Position numbers and translations under genes: made by a program
Assembly (NCBI GenBank): GCA_020540725.1
Contig: JAJBSL010000027.1
Span: 1 to 33,718 of the forward strand
Reading direction: 5' to 3'
Origin: Lachnospiraceae bacterium EP-SM-12S-S03
GTDB lineage: Bacteria > Bacillota > Clostridia > Lachnospirales > Lachnospiraceae
DNA length: 33,718 bases
Part shown: in pieces, positions 7,729 through 17,299 of the stretch
How positions within the stretch are numbered: the first letter of the stretch is position 1
Layout: each line of letters starts with the position of its first letter
Notes under the pieces: model-generated
Seen by the model: the letters and a program-made list of their open reading frames with translations, nothing else
Database searches by the model: none
Told to the model about the DNA's origin: nothing

Positions 7729-8682
7729 ATGGTAAAATATATTGCAAAAAAAATTTTATATATGATATTTACTCTGTGGATAATTCTGACGGCAACCTTT
7801 TTCCTTATGTATACTATGCCGGGTGATCCGACACAGGCAACGACAAAGGTACTTCCGGAGGCAGTACAGAAAAACCTGGAAGAAAAATGGGGACTTGATA
7901 AACCAGTACCGGAGCAGTATGTAATTTATCTTAAAAATTTATTACATGGAAATATGGGAGAGTCTTATAAAACACCAGGTCTGCAGGCAAATCAGGTAAT
8001 TGAAGAAAGATTTCCGGCTTCTTTACGCCTTGGTCTTCAGGCGGTAGTAGTCAGTTTGGTGCTTGGATTAATTCTTGGAATTTTGGCAGCGTTTAATCGT
8101 GGAAGATGGATTGATTTTGTTACGATTTTCATTGCGATTCTTGGTGTGTCGATTCCGAGTTTTGTATTTGCAGCATTGCTACAGAAATATGGAGCAGGTG
8201 GCTATTTTCCGATTGTCGGTTGGGCAACGGAAGGTATGAGTATTCCGGAAATATTCCAGTATACAGCATTGCCAACATTGGCAGCTTCGATTGGCGGTAT
8301 TGCTACATATTCCCGTTTTATGAGATCGTCAGTCTTGGATGTGCTTGGAGCTGATTATATTCTTCTTGCGAAAGCAAAAGGATGTTCCAAATTTCAGATT
8401 ATTAAGAGACATGTAATGAGAAATGCTCTTACACCAATCATTTCTATTGTTGCTCCACAGATTGCAGGAATTGTAACAGGATCGTTTGTCATTGAGCGTA
8501 TTTTTACAATTCCAGGACTTGGACGCTATTATGTAGAGAGTGTAAATGGAAGAGATTATCCGATGATTCTTGCGACAACATTATTTTTCTCAATGATTTT
8601 TATCGTTTGTATGGTAGGAATGGATATTTTATATGCTATCGTTGATCCGAGAGTGCGGAAGAGTATTATTGAAGGTAAGTAG
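7729..8682 (+). CDS. ABC transporter permease, DppB/OppB type
   Basis: 317 residues, the usual length. Six membrane segments are visible, beginning with YIAKKILYMIFTLWIILTAT, followed by the periplasmic stretch MPGDPTQATTKVLPE that marks DppB/OppB proteins. The ATPase-contacting EAA-like loop is DYILLAKAKGCSKFQIIKRHVMRNAL near residues 208-233. Ends with the conserved YAIVDPRVR. Preceded by AAAGGAGAA. It pairs with the next gene to form the membrane channel for the ligand delivered by the upstream lipoprotein. Confidence 0.93.
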   Translation: MVKYIAKKILYMIFTLWIILTATFFLMYTMPGDPTQATTKVLPEAVQKNLEEKWGLDKPVPEQYVIYLKNLLHGNMGESYKTPGLQANQVIEERFPASLRLGLQAVVVSLVLGLILGILAAFNRGRWIDFVTIFIAILGVSIPSFVFAALLQKYGAGGYFPIVGWATEGMSIPEIFQYTALPTLAASIGGIATYSRFMRSSVLDVLGADYILLAKAKGCSKFQIIKRHVMRNALTPIISIVAPQIAGIVTGSFVIERIFTIPGLGRYYVESVNGRDYPMILATTLFFSMIFIVCMVGMDILYAIVDPRVRKSIIEGK

Positions 8683-8696
8683 AGGAGGAAACATAA

Positions 8697-9626
8697 GTGC
8701 AAGAAATAAAAGCAAATATGACAGAGGAAATGTTTCAGAGAGTAGGTGTAGATGAACAGTCATCAGAGAACATTGTACGTCCAAGTATTTCTTACTGGCA
8801 GGATGCTATAAGACGATTGAAAAAGAATAAAGTGGCAATGATCAGTCTCTTTTTCCTTATATTTATGGTTTTGATGTGCATTTTTGCTCCGTATATTTAT
8901 CCGCATCCGTATAATGAGCAAAATATTGAGATTACAAACCAAGGACCGACATTAGAGCATATTTTTGGACTAGATGATCTTGGAAGAGACATTTTTGCAA
9001 GAATTTGGGTAGGAGGAAGAGTATCTCTTACAATTGGAATTGTTGGAGCCCTTATCTCACTTGTAGTTGGTACATTATATGGTGGAATCAGTGGGTTTTG
9101 TGGAGGGATTGTAGATGATATTATGATGCGAATTTTGGAAATTCTTGTTGGAATTCCATATATGGTTGTTGTAATCATTGTATCCGTATATTTAGGAAAG
9201 GGAATGACGTCGCTCATGATCGCGCTATGTTTGACAAGCTGGACGGGACTTGCAAGGCTTGTGCGAGGTGAGATTATTGAGTTGAAAGAAAGTGAATATG
9301 TCATGGCGGCAAGAGCATTGGGAACATCGCCATTTAAAATTATTACAAGACATTTGATTCCAAATACATTGAGTGTCATTATTATCAATACAACATTCGC
9401 AATTCCGAGTTTTATCTTTTCTGAAGCATTTTTAAGTTTTCTCGGAATGGGTATTCAGCCACCAGATACAAGTTGGGGAGCAATGGCATCTCTCGGCCAG
9501 CAGCAAATGACATATTACCCACATGAGTTGATTTTTCCGGCACTTGCAATTTCAGTTACAATGTTAGCATTTAACTTATTAGGTGATGGACTTAGAGATG
9601 CATTTGATCCAAAACTGCGTCAGTAA
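8697..9626 (+). CDS. ABC transporter permease, DppC/OppC type
   Basis: 309 residues starting at GTG 8697, chosen because AGGAGG (8683-8688) is 8 bases upstream; ATG 8718 has no such site. A cytoplasmic N terminus of about 50 residues precedes the first membrane helix (MISLFFLIFMVLMCIFAPYI). LGLDDLGRD-type sequence (FGLDDLGRDIFARIWVGGR) and the EAA loop MAARALGTSPFKIITRHLIPN are family hallmarks; it ends GDGLRDAFDPKLRQ. It forms the heterodimeric channel with the preceding permease. Confidence 0.93.
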   Translation: MQEIKANMTEEMFQRVGVDEQSSENIVRPSISYWQDAIRRLKKNKVAMISLFFLIFMVLMCIFAPYIYPHPYNEQNIEITNQGPTLEHIFGLDDLGRDIFARIWVGGRVSLTIGIVGALISLVVGTLYGGISGFCGGIVDDIMMRILEILVGIPYMVVVIIVSVYLGKGMTSLMIALCLTSWTGLARLVRGEIIELKESEYVMAARALGTSPFKIITRHLIPNTLSVIIINTTFAIPSFIFSEAFLSFLGMGIQPPDTSWGAMASLGQQQMTYYPHELIFPALAISVTMLAFNLLGDGLRDAFDPKLRQ

Positions 9627-9644
9627 GAGAAGGAGGAATTAAAA

Positions 9645-10676
9645 ATGAGTGAACATTTGTTAGATATTAAAGATTTGAAAGTCTCCTTCCATACTTATGC
9701 AGGGGAGGTTCAGGCAGTCAGAGGAGTTTCTTTTCATGTGAATCCGGGTGAGTGTATGGCCATCGTAGGAGAGTCCGGTTCCGGAAAAACAGTTTCTTCG
9801 AAAGCAGTACTTGGGCTGCTTGCAAAACCACAGGCAGAGGTCAAGGAAGGTAGTCAGATATTATTCGAGGGTAGAGACATTCTTAAGTTTTCGGAGAAAG
9901 AATGGGAAAATTTCCGCGGAAAAGAGGCGGCCATGATATTTCAGGATCCGATGACGTCGCTCAATCCAACGATGAAAGTCGGAAAACAAATTATGGAGAG
10001 TATTCTTCTGCATAATAAAATTAGCAAAAAAGAGGCGAGGGAGTATGCAATAGAACTTCTGCGCAAAGTAAATATTCCGAACCCGGAAGATAGGTTGAAC
10101 CAATATCCATATGAATTTTCAGGTGGAATGAGACAGCGAGTTGTGATTGCTATCGCTCTTGCATGTAATCCAAAGCTTATGATTGCGGACGAACCGACAA
10201 CAGCGTTGGATGTGACAATTCAGGCACAGATTATGAAACTTTTGAAAGAAATTCAGGAAAAGAATAATACAGCCATTATCATGATCACTCATGATCTTGG
10301 CGTGGTAGCCGGAATGGCAGAATATATTACGGTTATGTACGCAGGAAATATTGTGGAACAGGGAAGAGTAGAAGAGATATTCAGTAACCCACAGCATCCA
10401 TATACAGCTGCACTTTTAAAAGCAGTTCCAAACATGGAAAATGAAAACAAAGAGGAACTACAGATTATTCCGGGTACACCTCCGGATCTGATTATGCCCC
10501 CGAAGGGATGTGGATTTGCAAGCCGCTGCAAATATTGTATGGGAATTTGTAAAGAAATGGCTCCGGAATATACACAGATTTCAGAATCACATAAAGCAGC
10601 CTGTTGGCTGCATCACCCTATGGCAAAAAAAGTACTTGGTACGGACGATATAAGGAGGGTGTTAGAAGATGAGTAA
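9645..10676 (+). CDS. ABC transporter ATPase, DppD/OppD type
   Basis: 343 residues. Walker A GESGSGKT (42-49), signature FSGGMRQR, Walker B LMIADEPTTALD and the switch histidine in MITHDLG are intact. The C-terminal oligopeptide-transporter extension has the cysteine pattern CGFASRCKYCMGIC...AACW that binds an Fe-S cluster in related transporters. Ribosome site GGAGGA at 9632-9637. The last 8 bases overlap the next ATPase. It powers import from the cytoplasmic side as a heterodimer with the next gene product. Confidence 0.94.
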   Translation: MSEHLLDIKDLKVSFHTYAGEVQAVRGVSFHVNPGECMAIVGESGSGKTVSSKAVLGLLAKPQAEVKEGSQILFEGRDILKFSEKEWENFRGKEAAMIFQDPMTSLNPTMKVGKQIMESILLHNKISKKEAREYAIELLRKVNIPNPEDRLNQYPYEFSGGMRQRVVIAIALACNPKLMIADEPTTALDVTIQAQIMKLLKEIQEKNNTAIIMITHDLGVVAGMAEYITVMYAGNIVEQGRVEEIFSNPQHPYTAALLKAVPNMENENKEELQIIPGTPPDLIMPPKGCGFASRCKYCMGICKEMAPEYTQISESHKAACWLHHPMAKKVLGTDDIRRVLEDE

Positions 10677-11640
10677 AGAAAACAAAGAAGTATTACTTCA
10701 TGTAGATCATATGAAAAAGTATTTTTCTATTCGGAATAAAGGTATTTTAAAGGCAGTAGATGACGTTTCCTTCGATATCTATAAAGGTGAAACGCTTGGT
10801 CTTGTAGGGGAATCCGGATGTGGGAAAACAACATGCGGTCGTACGGTACTGGGTTTATATCCGATTACGGAAGGTACAGTAGAGTATGAAGGGAAAGATG
10901 TAACAAAGCTGCAGAAAAATGATGAAAAGTGGTTCAAAAAAAGAGCTCAGATGATTTTTCAGGATCCGTATGCTTCCTTAAATCCACGTATGACGGTTGG
11001 AGACATTATTGCGGAGGGGATGGAGAACTTCGGACTTTATAAAGACCCGGAGGAGAGAAAGGCAAGAATTCATGAACTTCTTCAGATTGTCGGATTGAAC
11101 AAAGAACATGCGTCAAGATTCCCGCATGAATTCTCGGGTGGTCAGAGACAGCGTATTGGAATTGCAAGAGCACTTGCAGTAGATCCGGAATTTATCGTAT
11201 GCGATGAACCGATATCGGCATTGGATGTGTCGATTCAGGCGCAGGTTGTAAATCTTCTTGTAAAGCTGCAGAGAGAATTAGGACTTACCTATCTGTTTAT
11301 TGCTCATGACCTTTCAATGGTAAAACATATTTCCGATCGCGTTGGTGTTATGTACATGGGACATATTGTAGAACTTGCATCTAGTAAGGAGTTGTATGCA
11401 AATCCACAGCATCCATATACGAAAGCACTTTTGAGTGCAATTCCGATTCCGAATCCGGAAAAGGAAAAGAACAAGGTTGTTCTTCCTTTGGAAGGGGAAG
11501 TTGGAAGTCCGATTAACTGTGGACCTGGATGTCGATTTGCAAGCCGTTGCAAACATGCAACAGAAAAGTGTAAAAATGAAACGCCGGAATTGAAAGAAGT
11601 TTCAGAAGGACACTATATGGCATGTCATTTATTTTCATAA
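10669..11640 (+). CDS. ABC transporter ATPase, DppF/OppF type
   Basis: 323 residues. Walker A GESGCGKT (47-54), signature FSGGQRQR, Walker B FIVCDEPISALD and switch IAHDLSM are present, and the C-terminal cysteine extension reads CGPGCRFASRCKHATEKC...ACH. The start overlaps the end of the previous gene by 8 bases, and an AGGAGGG site lies inside it, indicating coupled translation of the two ATPases. This completes a five-component importer. Confidence 0.94.
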   Translation: MSKENKEVLLHVDHMKKYFSIRNKGILKAVDDVSFDIYKGETLGLVGESGCGKTTCGRTVLGLYPITEGTVEYEGKDVTKLQKNDEKWFKKRAQMIFQDPYASLNPRMTVGDIIAEGMENFGLYKDPEERKARIHELLQIVGLNKEHASRFPHEFSGGQRQRIGIARALAVDPEFIVCDEPISALDVSIQAQVVNLLVKLQRELGLTYLFIAHDLSMVKHISDRVGVMYMGHIVELASSKELYANPQHPYTKALLSAIPIPNPEKEKNKVVLPLEGEVGSPINCGPGCRFASRCKHATEKCKNETPELKEVSEGHYMACHLFS

Positions 11641-11641
11641 A

Positions 11642-11683
11642 TTGCGTTGAAAAATGTTGCACTTGCGTTACAAAATGTTAGTG
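11642..11683. repeat. Tandem direct repeat, two 21-base units
   Basis: Two head-to-tail copies (11642-11662 and 11663-11683) share TTGCGTT and AAAATGTT with identical spacing. The 21-base period is two helical turns, which would place two protein sites on the same face of the DNA. It lies between the transporter and peptidase parts of the locus, so a regulator-binding role is plausible but unproven. Confidence 0.5.
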
Positions 11684-11695
11684 TGATATTTTGCC

Positions 11696-11751
11696 ATCCT
11701 ATTGAATAATAAAGTACATGAAGTTTATTCAGGGACGAAATCAGGTAGGAT
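11696..11751 (+). promoter_or_regulatory. Structured leader between oppF-like and dipeptidase genes
   Basis: Nested complementary segments ATCCTA/TAGGAT (11696-11701, 11746-11751) and TGAATAA/TTATTCA (11703-11709, 11725-11731) can form a branched hairpin about 40 bases ahead of the dipeptidase start. There is no T-run, so it is not a plain terminator. A promoter between 11660 and 11720 is possible but no good -35/-10 pair is visible. The 150-base gap is long compared with the other gaps in this locus. Confidence 0.35.
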
Positions 11752-11790
11752 CAGACGAGTGAAAAAGAGAATGAAAGAGGAGGCGAACTC

Positions 11791-13095
11791 ATGAAAAGTA
11801 TAGAAAACAGCATATATGAGAATCAGAATGAGATTATAGAGGTGATTCGAAAAGGAATTCAGATTCCAAGTGTAAAAGGAGAGGCGCAGGAAAATGCTCC
11901 TTACGGAAAAAATGTGAAAAGAATGCTGGAATTTGCACTGGAACTTGGTGAATCATGGGGATTAAAGACAAAAAATGTGAATGGAAGAGCTGGATGGGTA
12001 GAGATAGGAGAAGGGGACAGCATGGTAGCGATTCTTGGACATTTGGATGTTGTACCGGAAGGAGCTGGTTGGGAGTATGCGCCTTATGGCGCAGAAATAC
12101 ACGATGGAATACTTTTTGGACGTGGAGTTGCAGATGACAAAGGACCTACTCTGGGAGCAATGTATGCTCTTAAATTAATAAAAGATTCGGGAATTCCATT
12201 GAAGAAGCGAATCCGTGTGATTTTCGGCATGGACGAGGAAAACGGATCTTCTTGTATCAAACATTATATAGAATGTGGAGAAGAAATTCCGGAAGCAGGA
12301 TTTACGCCAGATGCAGAATATCCTCTCATTTTCTTTGAAAAAGGAATTGTAAATATTAAAGTTGGGAAAAGAGGAATTATTGAGAAAGATGATACTGTCC
12401 AAAGCATAAAAGCTGGACTGGCAGGCAATATTGTGCCTCCGAAATGTACGATTATGAAAAAGGACGGAGAATGCGTGGAAATCGTGGGAAGAGAAGCGCA
12501 TGCGAGTACTCCTTGGTTCGGGGAAAGTGCAGTGTTGAATATGGTTCCTGTTTTAAAAGAGATGCAACCGAAAGGCGATGTGGCGAAATTGTTACAGTTT
12601 CTTTCTGAAAAAATGGAAAAAGAAGCAAATGGAAAGAATCTTGGAATTTATTATCAGAATGAAGAAACAGGAGTCACAACGGTCAATCTCGGTATGTTGA
12701 CATATTCTGAAGATAAATTCGAGTTTGACCTTGATATCAGATATCCAAAAAATGGAGATGCAGATACTATTTTACATCAAGTAAAAGAAGCAGTAGAATC
12801 ATGTGGGCTGGAAATCCTGGCGACAAAAGAGACAGATATGCTGTATGTTCCGAAGGAATCTGATGTGGTGAAAAAATTGATGAATGTATACAAAGAAGTT
12901 ACGGGAGACGAGAGCGAAGCGTTGGCAATTGGAGGAGGAACTTATGCAAAGATGTTCCCAAATATGGTGGCTTTCGGCCCGATTTTCCCTGGAATGACAG
13001 CAAAGATTCATCAGGCGAATGAACAGATGGAGATTACACAAATTATGAAATCAATCGTGATTTCGGCGAAAGGCATATTGGCATTGGCAGAATAG
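11791..13095 (+). CDS. M20-family metallo-dipeptidase (PepV/Sapep-like)
   Basis: 434 residues, close to the 430-470 of PepV-like dipeptidases, which use two Zn or Mn ions to cut Xaa-Xaa dipeptides in the cytoplasm. Metal and catalytic motifs: GHLDVVPEG, LFGRGVADDKGPT (bridging Asp), MDEENGSS (catalytic Glu plus ligand Glu), TPDAEYPL (Asp), and a C-terminal HQANE (His). A dimerisation/lid domain lies between about 180 and 310. Ribosome site AGAGGAGG. It follows the transporter and precedes the alpha-mannosidase, so it probably finishes degradation of the peptide part of the imported substrate. A carnosinase-like specificity cannot be excluded. Confidence 0.88.
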   Translation: MKSIENSIYENQNEIIEVIRKGIQIPSVKGEAQENAPYGKNVKRMLEFALELGESWGLKTKNVNGRAGWVEIGEGDSMVAILGHLDVVPEGAGWEYAPYGAEIHDGILFGRGVADDKGPTLGAMYALKLIKDSGIPLKKRIRVIFGMDEENGSSCIKHYIECGEEIPEAGFTPDAEYPLIFFEKGIVNIKVGKRGIIEKDDTVQSIKAGLAGNIVPPKCTIMKKDGECVEIVGREAHASTPWFGESAVLNMVPVLKEMQPKGDVAKLLQFLSEKMEKEANGKNLGIYYQNEETGVTTVNLGMLTYSEDKFEFDLDIRYPKNGDADTILHQVKEAVESCGLEILATKETDMLYVPKESDVVKKLMNVYKEVTGDESEALAIGGGTYAKMFPNMVAFGPIFPGMTAKIHQANEQMEITQIMKSIVISAKGILALAE

Positions 13096-13114
13096 CAACA
13101 GGTAGGAGGATGGT

Positions 13115-16100
13115 ATGAGCGTACTGTTTGAATTAGAAAGAATGGAAAGACTCGTGCAGGATATTGAAAAGTTAAGATATCCGATTTCGATTCCGATTAC
13201 AAATTATAAAATGTATGAAGGAAAACGAAAAGATGGGGAGAAATGTAGTACGGAGGATTGGCAAGATTATGCGATAGATACTCCGTGGAACATATTAGAC
13301 TCTCACCGTTGGCTTCGGACGACGATTGTGATTCCGGAAGAGATGGATAGGAAACATGTGGAAATGCAATTGATTTCCGGAAGAGAAGGGCAATGGGATG
13401 CAACGAATCCTCAGATGCTTTTTTACATAAATCAACAATTGATTCAAGGAGTTGATGTAAATCATAGAGAAGTAACTCTTTCAAAAGAAGCGAAGGCCGG
13501 AGAAACTTATGAAATTGCAATGCTGATTTACAGTGGTTCTGTTCCGGGAGATTTGATATTCAGAAGTAATCTGATTACGATTGATGATGAAGTACAGAAA
13601 TTTTATTATGACTTTTCGGTTCCTGTACAGAGCGCGAGAGTTTTGAAGAAGAGCGATGAAGAAAATTGCAGAAGAATTTTGAAGAAGCTGGATGCAGCAG
13701 CAAATGCGATTGATTTAAGAAAACCTTACAGTAAAACTTTTTACGATTCCTTAAAAGCAGCAGATAAATTTCTTGTAAAAGAATTTTATTCGGCGGTGAA
13801 CCAGGAAGCGCCGATTGTAAGCGCTATCGGACATACACACATCGATATCGCGTGGCTTTGGACTGTGGAGCAGACGAGAGAAAAAGTTTTAAGAAGTTTC
13901 TCGACGGTATTACGTTTGATGGAACAATATCCGGATTACAAATTCATGTCAAGCCAACCGATTTTATATCAATTTGTGAAAGAACAAGAACCGGAGATGT
14001 ATGAGAAAATCAAACAAAGGGTGAAGGAAGGCCGTTGGGAAGTAGACGGAGCGATGTGGCTGGAAGCAGATTGCAATCTGACGGGAGGGGAATCTTTGGT
14101 AAGACAGATTCTCAAAGGAGAAAAATTCTTTGAGGAAGAGTTTGGAATTTCCAGCAAATCACTGTGGCTTCCGGATGTATTCGGATATTCTGCAGCGTTG
14201 CCTCAGATTTTAAAACGCTCTGGAATCCCATATTTTATGACAACGAAAATTGCATGGAACCAATATAATCAACTTCCGAATGATACATTTATGTGGAAAG
14301 GCATCGATGGAAGTGAAGTGTTTGTCTTTATGCCGACAGCGTGTGATTTTGATAAAACATTAGGATTAAATGTATCTTTTACAGATACAAGAAACACGAC
14401 GACATATACAGGAATCATTAATCCGAACATGGCACTTGGTACATTGAAACGTTTCCAGAATCGCGATTTGACAGAAGATACGATTATGCTATTTGGATTT
14501 GGAGACGGAGGCGGAGGACCAACAAAAGAAATGTTGGAAAATGCAGAAAGACTCCGTTATGGTATGCCTGGGATTCCAAGAATCGAGCAGGAATTTGAGA
14601 GAGAATTTTTTGATCGCACTTATGAGAAAATTGCAAAGCTTCCGGATATGCCGAAATGGAATGGAGAGTTGTATTTTGAATACCACAGAGGGACATTGAC
14701 ATCGATTGGAAAGAATAAGAGATATAACAGAAAAAGTGAAATCCTTTATACACAACTGGAAACACTGGCCTCTATGTTAAAGGAAAATGGTGTGGAATAT
14801 CCGAAAGAAGTGATTGAGCGGGGATGGGAGGTTCTTCTTTTGAATCAATTTCATGATATCATTCCGGGAAGTGCGATTGAAGAAGTCTATGTTCAGAGCG
14901 ATAAAGAATATGAGGAGATACTTGCAAAAGGAAAAGAAACTTTGCAGGCAATTGCAGAAAAAGGCGCAAAGGCAATTAGTACAGGAAATCAGGCAATTGT
15001 AGTTTATAACACGCAAGGCTATGTGAGAAACGATGTTATTCTTGTGGAAGGTCTAGAAACCGTAGAGATCGAGAAAATTACAGATGAGGAAGGAACAGAA
15101 CTTTCATTCCAGAAGACGGCGGACGGTAAGATTGCATTTTATGCGGAAGGAATTCCGAAATTTGGTTGTAAAGTATTTTATTATGCGACGGGTGCAGAAA
15201 GAAAAGAAACACACGAATGGAACGGACATTTTGAAAATGCCTTTTATCAGGTTGTATTCGATGAGCAAATGGAGATTACTTCTCTGATTGAAAAGACAAC
15301 GGGGAAGGAATTTATCCAAGAAGGCAAGAAAGGAAACGAACTTGTAACCTATGAAGACAGACCGATGAACTGGGATAACTGGGATGTGGATGTCTTTTAT
15401 AAGAAGAAACCGTATTTTGCAGATAAAGTTTCTAATATTCGCATTCTAGAGGATGGAGAAATAAGAAAAACATTGGAGATTACAAAACAGTTTGCGGACT
15501 CTATCGTGACACAGAAGATTCATCTTTATCATGATATTCCTAGGATTGATTTTGAGACACATGTAGACTGGAAAGAACATAATGTCTTGTTGAGAGTGAA
15601 TTTCCCGGTGGATGTGAATACCACAAAGGCAACGTATGAAATTCAATTTGGAAATGTGGAGAGGGAGACAACGAACAATCACAGTTGGGATACAGCAAAA
15701 TTCGAGGCATGTGGACATAAGTGGGCAGACCTTTCTGAAGATAATAATGGAATCAGTCTTTTGAATGACTGTAAATATGGATATGGAATTAAAGACGGAA
15801 ATTTATCATTGACGTTAATCAAGGCAGGTACCTATCCAAATGAAAATGCGGATATCGGAGAACATGATTTTACATATTCTATTTATCCGCATGCCGGAAG
15901 ATGGCAGGAAGCTGAAACAGTGGAAATGGCGTATAACTTAAATGTGCCGCCGGTTGTCGTTTTGCAGAATCAGAATGAAGGCGAAAAAGCAGAAAAGGAA
16001 TTTTTAACATGCGATGCAGAGAACTGTTTCATTGAAGTGATCAAAGAAGCGGAAGATAAAAATGGCACGATGATCCGTATGTATGAGAATAAGAACAGAC

Positions 16101-16252
16101 ATACAAAGACGAGAATTTCTCTTCCGGAATTTGTAAAACAGGTATATGAATGTAATCTTCGTGAGCAAAATGAAAGAGAGCTGGAAGTAAAAGAGCATGA
16201 GATAGAAGTTGTATTAAAGCCATATGAGATTAAAACATATAGATTCTTATAG
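13115..16252 (+). CDS. Alpha-mannosidase, glycoside hydrolase family 38
   Basis: 1045 residues, a normal length for bacterial GH38 (EC 3.2.1.24). The catalytic domain carries the Zn motif in HTHID (240-244, ligands H242 and D244), the nucleophile D354 in WLPDVFGYSAALPQIL, and a further Zn histidine H580 in NQFHDIIPGS. Residues 690-1045 are the beta-rich C-terminal domains. No signal peptide, so it removes alpha-linked mannose from imported glycans or glycopeptides. AGGAGG at 13104-13109 fixes the start at 13115. The nearby isomerase could use the freed mannose. Linkage preference (1,2/1,3/1,6) is not readable. Confidence 0.95.
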   Translation: MSVLFELERMERLVQDIEKLRYPISIPITNYKMYEGKRKDGEKCSTEDWQDYAIDTPWNILDSHRWLRTTIVIPEEMDRKHVEMQLISGREGQWDATNPQMLFYINQQLIQGVDVNHREVTLSKEAKAGETYEIAMLIYSGSVPGDLIFRSNLITIDDEVQKFYYDFSVPVQSARVLKKSDEENCRRILKKLDAAANAIDLRKPYSKTFYDSLKAADKFLVKEFYSAVNQEAPIVSAIGHTHIDIAWLWTVEQTREKVLRSFSTVLRLMEQYPDYKFMSSQPILYQFVKEQEPEMYEKIKQRVKEGRWEVDGAMWLEADCNLTGGESLVRQILKGEKFFEEEFGISSKSLWLPDVFGYSAALPQILKRSGIPYFMTTKIAWNQYNQLPNDTFMWKGIDGSEVFVFMPTACDFDKTLGLNVSFTDTRNTTTYTGIINPNMALGTLKRFQNRDLTEDTIMLFGFGDGGGGPTKEMLENAERLRYGMPGIPRIEQEFEREFFDRTYEKIAKLPDMPKWNGELYFEYHRGTLTSIGKNKRYNRKSEILYTQLETLASMLKENGVEYPKEVIERGWEVLLLNQFHDIIPGSAIEEVYVQSDKEYEEILAKGKETLQAIAEKGAKAISTGNQAIVVYNTQGYVRNDVILVEGLETVEIEKITDEEGTELSFQKTADGKIAFYAEGIPKFGCKVFYYATGAERKETHEWNGHFENAFYQVVFDEQMEITSLIEKTTGKEFIQEGKKGNELVTYEDRPMNWDNWDVDVFYKKKPYFADKVSNIRILEDGEIRKTLEITKQFADSIVTQKIHLYHDIPRIDFETHVDWKEHNVLLRVNFPVDVNTTKATYEIQFGNVERETTNNHSWDTAKFEACGHKWADLSEDNNGISLLNDCKYGYGIKDGNLSLTLIKAGTYPNENADIGEHDFTYSIYPHAGRWQEAETVEMAYNLNVPPVVVLQNQNEGEKAEKEFLTCDAENCFIEVIKEAEDKNGTMIRMYENKNRHTKTRISLPEFVKQVYECNLREQNERELEVKEHEIEVVLKPYEIKTYRFL

Positions 16253-16268
16253 TGTGGGAGGAAAGAGG

Positions 16269-17285
16269 ATGTTAAAAGAATTGGTTGAACTTTGGGGCGT
16301 AAGCGGATATGAGAAAAAAGTTTCCGATTATATTGTGGAACAAGTCAAAGACTATGCAGATGAAATTATAAGAGATGCCATTGGAAATCTGATTGTTTTC
16401 AAAAGAGGAAATGGTGAAGAGAAAAAGAAAATCATGGTTGCCGCACACATGGATGAAATCGGACTTTGTGTTGTAAAAATTACGGAGGAAGGATTCTTGA
16501 AAGTGAAAAAAGTCGGGGGTGTTTCTGCACATTGCTCTTTTATGAATCGTGTAATCTTCCGGAATGGAACCGTGGGAACGGTAGCTTCTTATGCAAAACC
16601 GGAAGAGTTTAAGAGTGGAGAAATTGATAAACTCTATATTGATATCGGAGCAGGTTCGAAGGAAGAAGCAGAGAAATACGTACATGTGGGCGATTGTGCA
16701 ATGTTTGAAGGACAGTATCAGGAGCTTGTAGGTAGAAATGTTATGGCGAAGGCATTTGATGATCGTAGCGCATGCTATATTCAGATAGAAGCATTAAAGG
16801 CGATGGAAACGCCATACCATGATGTCTATTTCGTATTTACAGTTCAGGAAGAGGTTGGACTTTTTGGAGCGACAACATCTTCCGAAAGGATCAGACCGGA
16901 TTTAGGAATTGCAATTGATATTACAGGATCCTTTGATGTTCCGGGAGATGAACATGGAAATGTTGTTTTAGGAAAAGGGGCTGCTATCTGTGTAAGCAAT
17001 GCGTTAGTTGTATGTGATGAAGAGATGGTAGAGCAGATGGTGGAATGTGCAAAGGAAAACCATATTCCATACCAGATGGATGTATTGACAAACGGTGGAA
17101 CAGATGCAGGAGCAATTAACAAATCATATCGGGGAGTCAAAGCGGTAGGAATTTCGATTCCGACAAGATACGGACATTCACCAAATAGTATTATTAACTT
17201 GGATGATGTAAAGGCTTGCATTGATTTGCTAAAAGCTTATGTGGAACAGCCGCTTCGTATTGTGACAGAAGAAATGTTTAAATAG
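16269..17285 (+). CDS. M42-family glutamyl/leucyl aminopeptidase
   Basis: 338 residues, typical for this family of large cytoplasmic tetrahedral metallo-aminopeptidases. Metal motifs: AAHMDEIGL (His/Asp), AFDDRSACY (bridging Asp), FTVQEEVGLFGA (catalytic and ligand Glu), AIDIT (Asp) and RYGHSPNS (His). ATG 16269 is used because GGGAGGAAAGAGG precedes it; an in-frame ATG at 16224 would overlap the mannosidase and lacks a site. It trims N-terminal residues from peptides and so complements the M20 dipeptidase. Some M42 proteins were once annotated as endoglucanases; that is not supported. Confidence 0.92.
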   Translation: MLKELVELWGVSGYEKKVSDYIVEQVKDYADEIIRDAIGNLIVFKRGNGEEKKKIMVAAHMDEIGLCVVKITEEGFLKVKKVGGVSAHCSFMNRVIFRNGTVGTVASYAKPEEFKSGEIDKLYIDIGAGSKEEAEKYVHVGDCAMFEGQYQELVGRNVMAKAFDDRSACYIQIEALKAMETPYHDVYFVFTVQEEVGLFGATTSSERIRPDLGIAIDITGSFDVPGDEHGNVVLGKGAAICVSNALVVCDEEMVEQMVECAKENHIPYQMDVLTNGGTDAGAINKSYRGVKAVGISIPTRYGHSPNSIINLDDVKACIDLLKAYVEQPLRIVTEEMFK

Positions 17286-17299
17286 AGGGAGTCAATAAA

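Noticed and set aside
2412..11640. Reading the GH36 and importer as a melibiose/raffinose utilisation system
   Set aside because: The binding protein and both ATPases belong to the peptide-type importer family with paired ATPases, not the carbohydrate family-1 type, and peptidases share the locus.
13110..13118. Mini reading frame ATG-GTA-TGA before the GH38 start, like the one before gntR
   Set aside because: AGGAGG ends directly at 13109, too close to initiate at 13110, while ATG 13115 is well spaced. It is probably coincidence.
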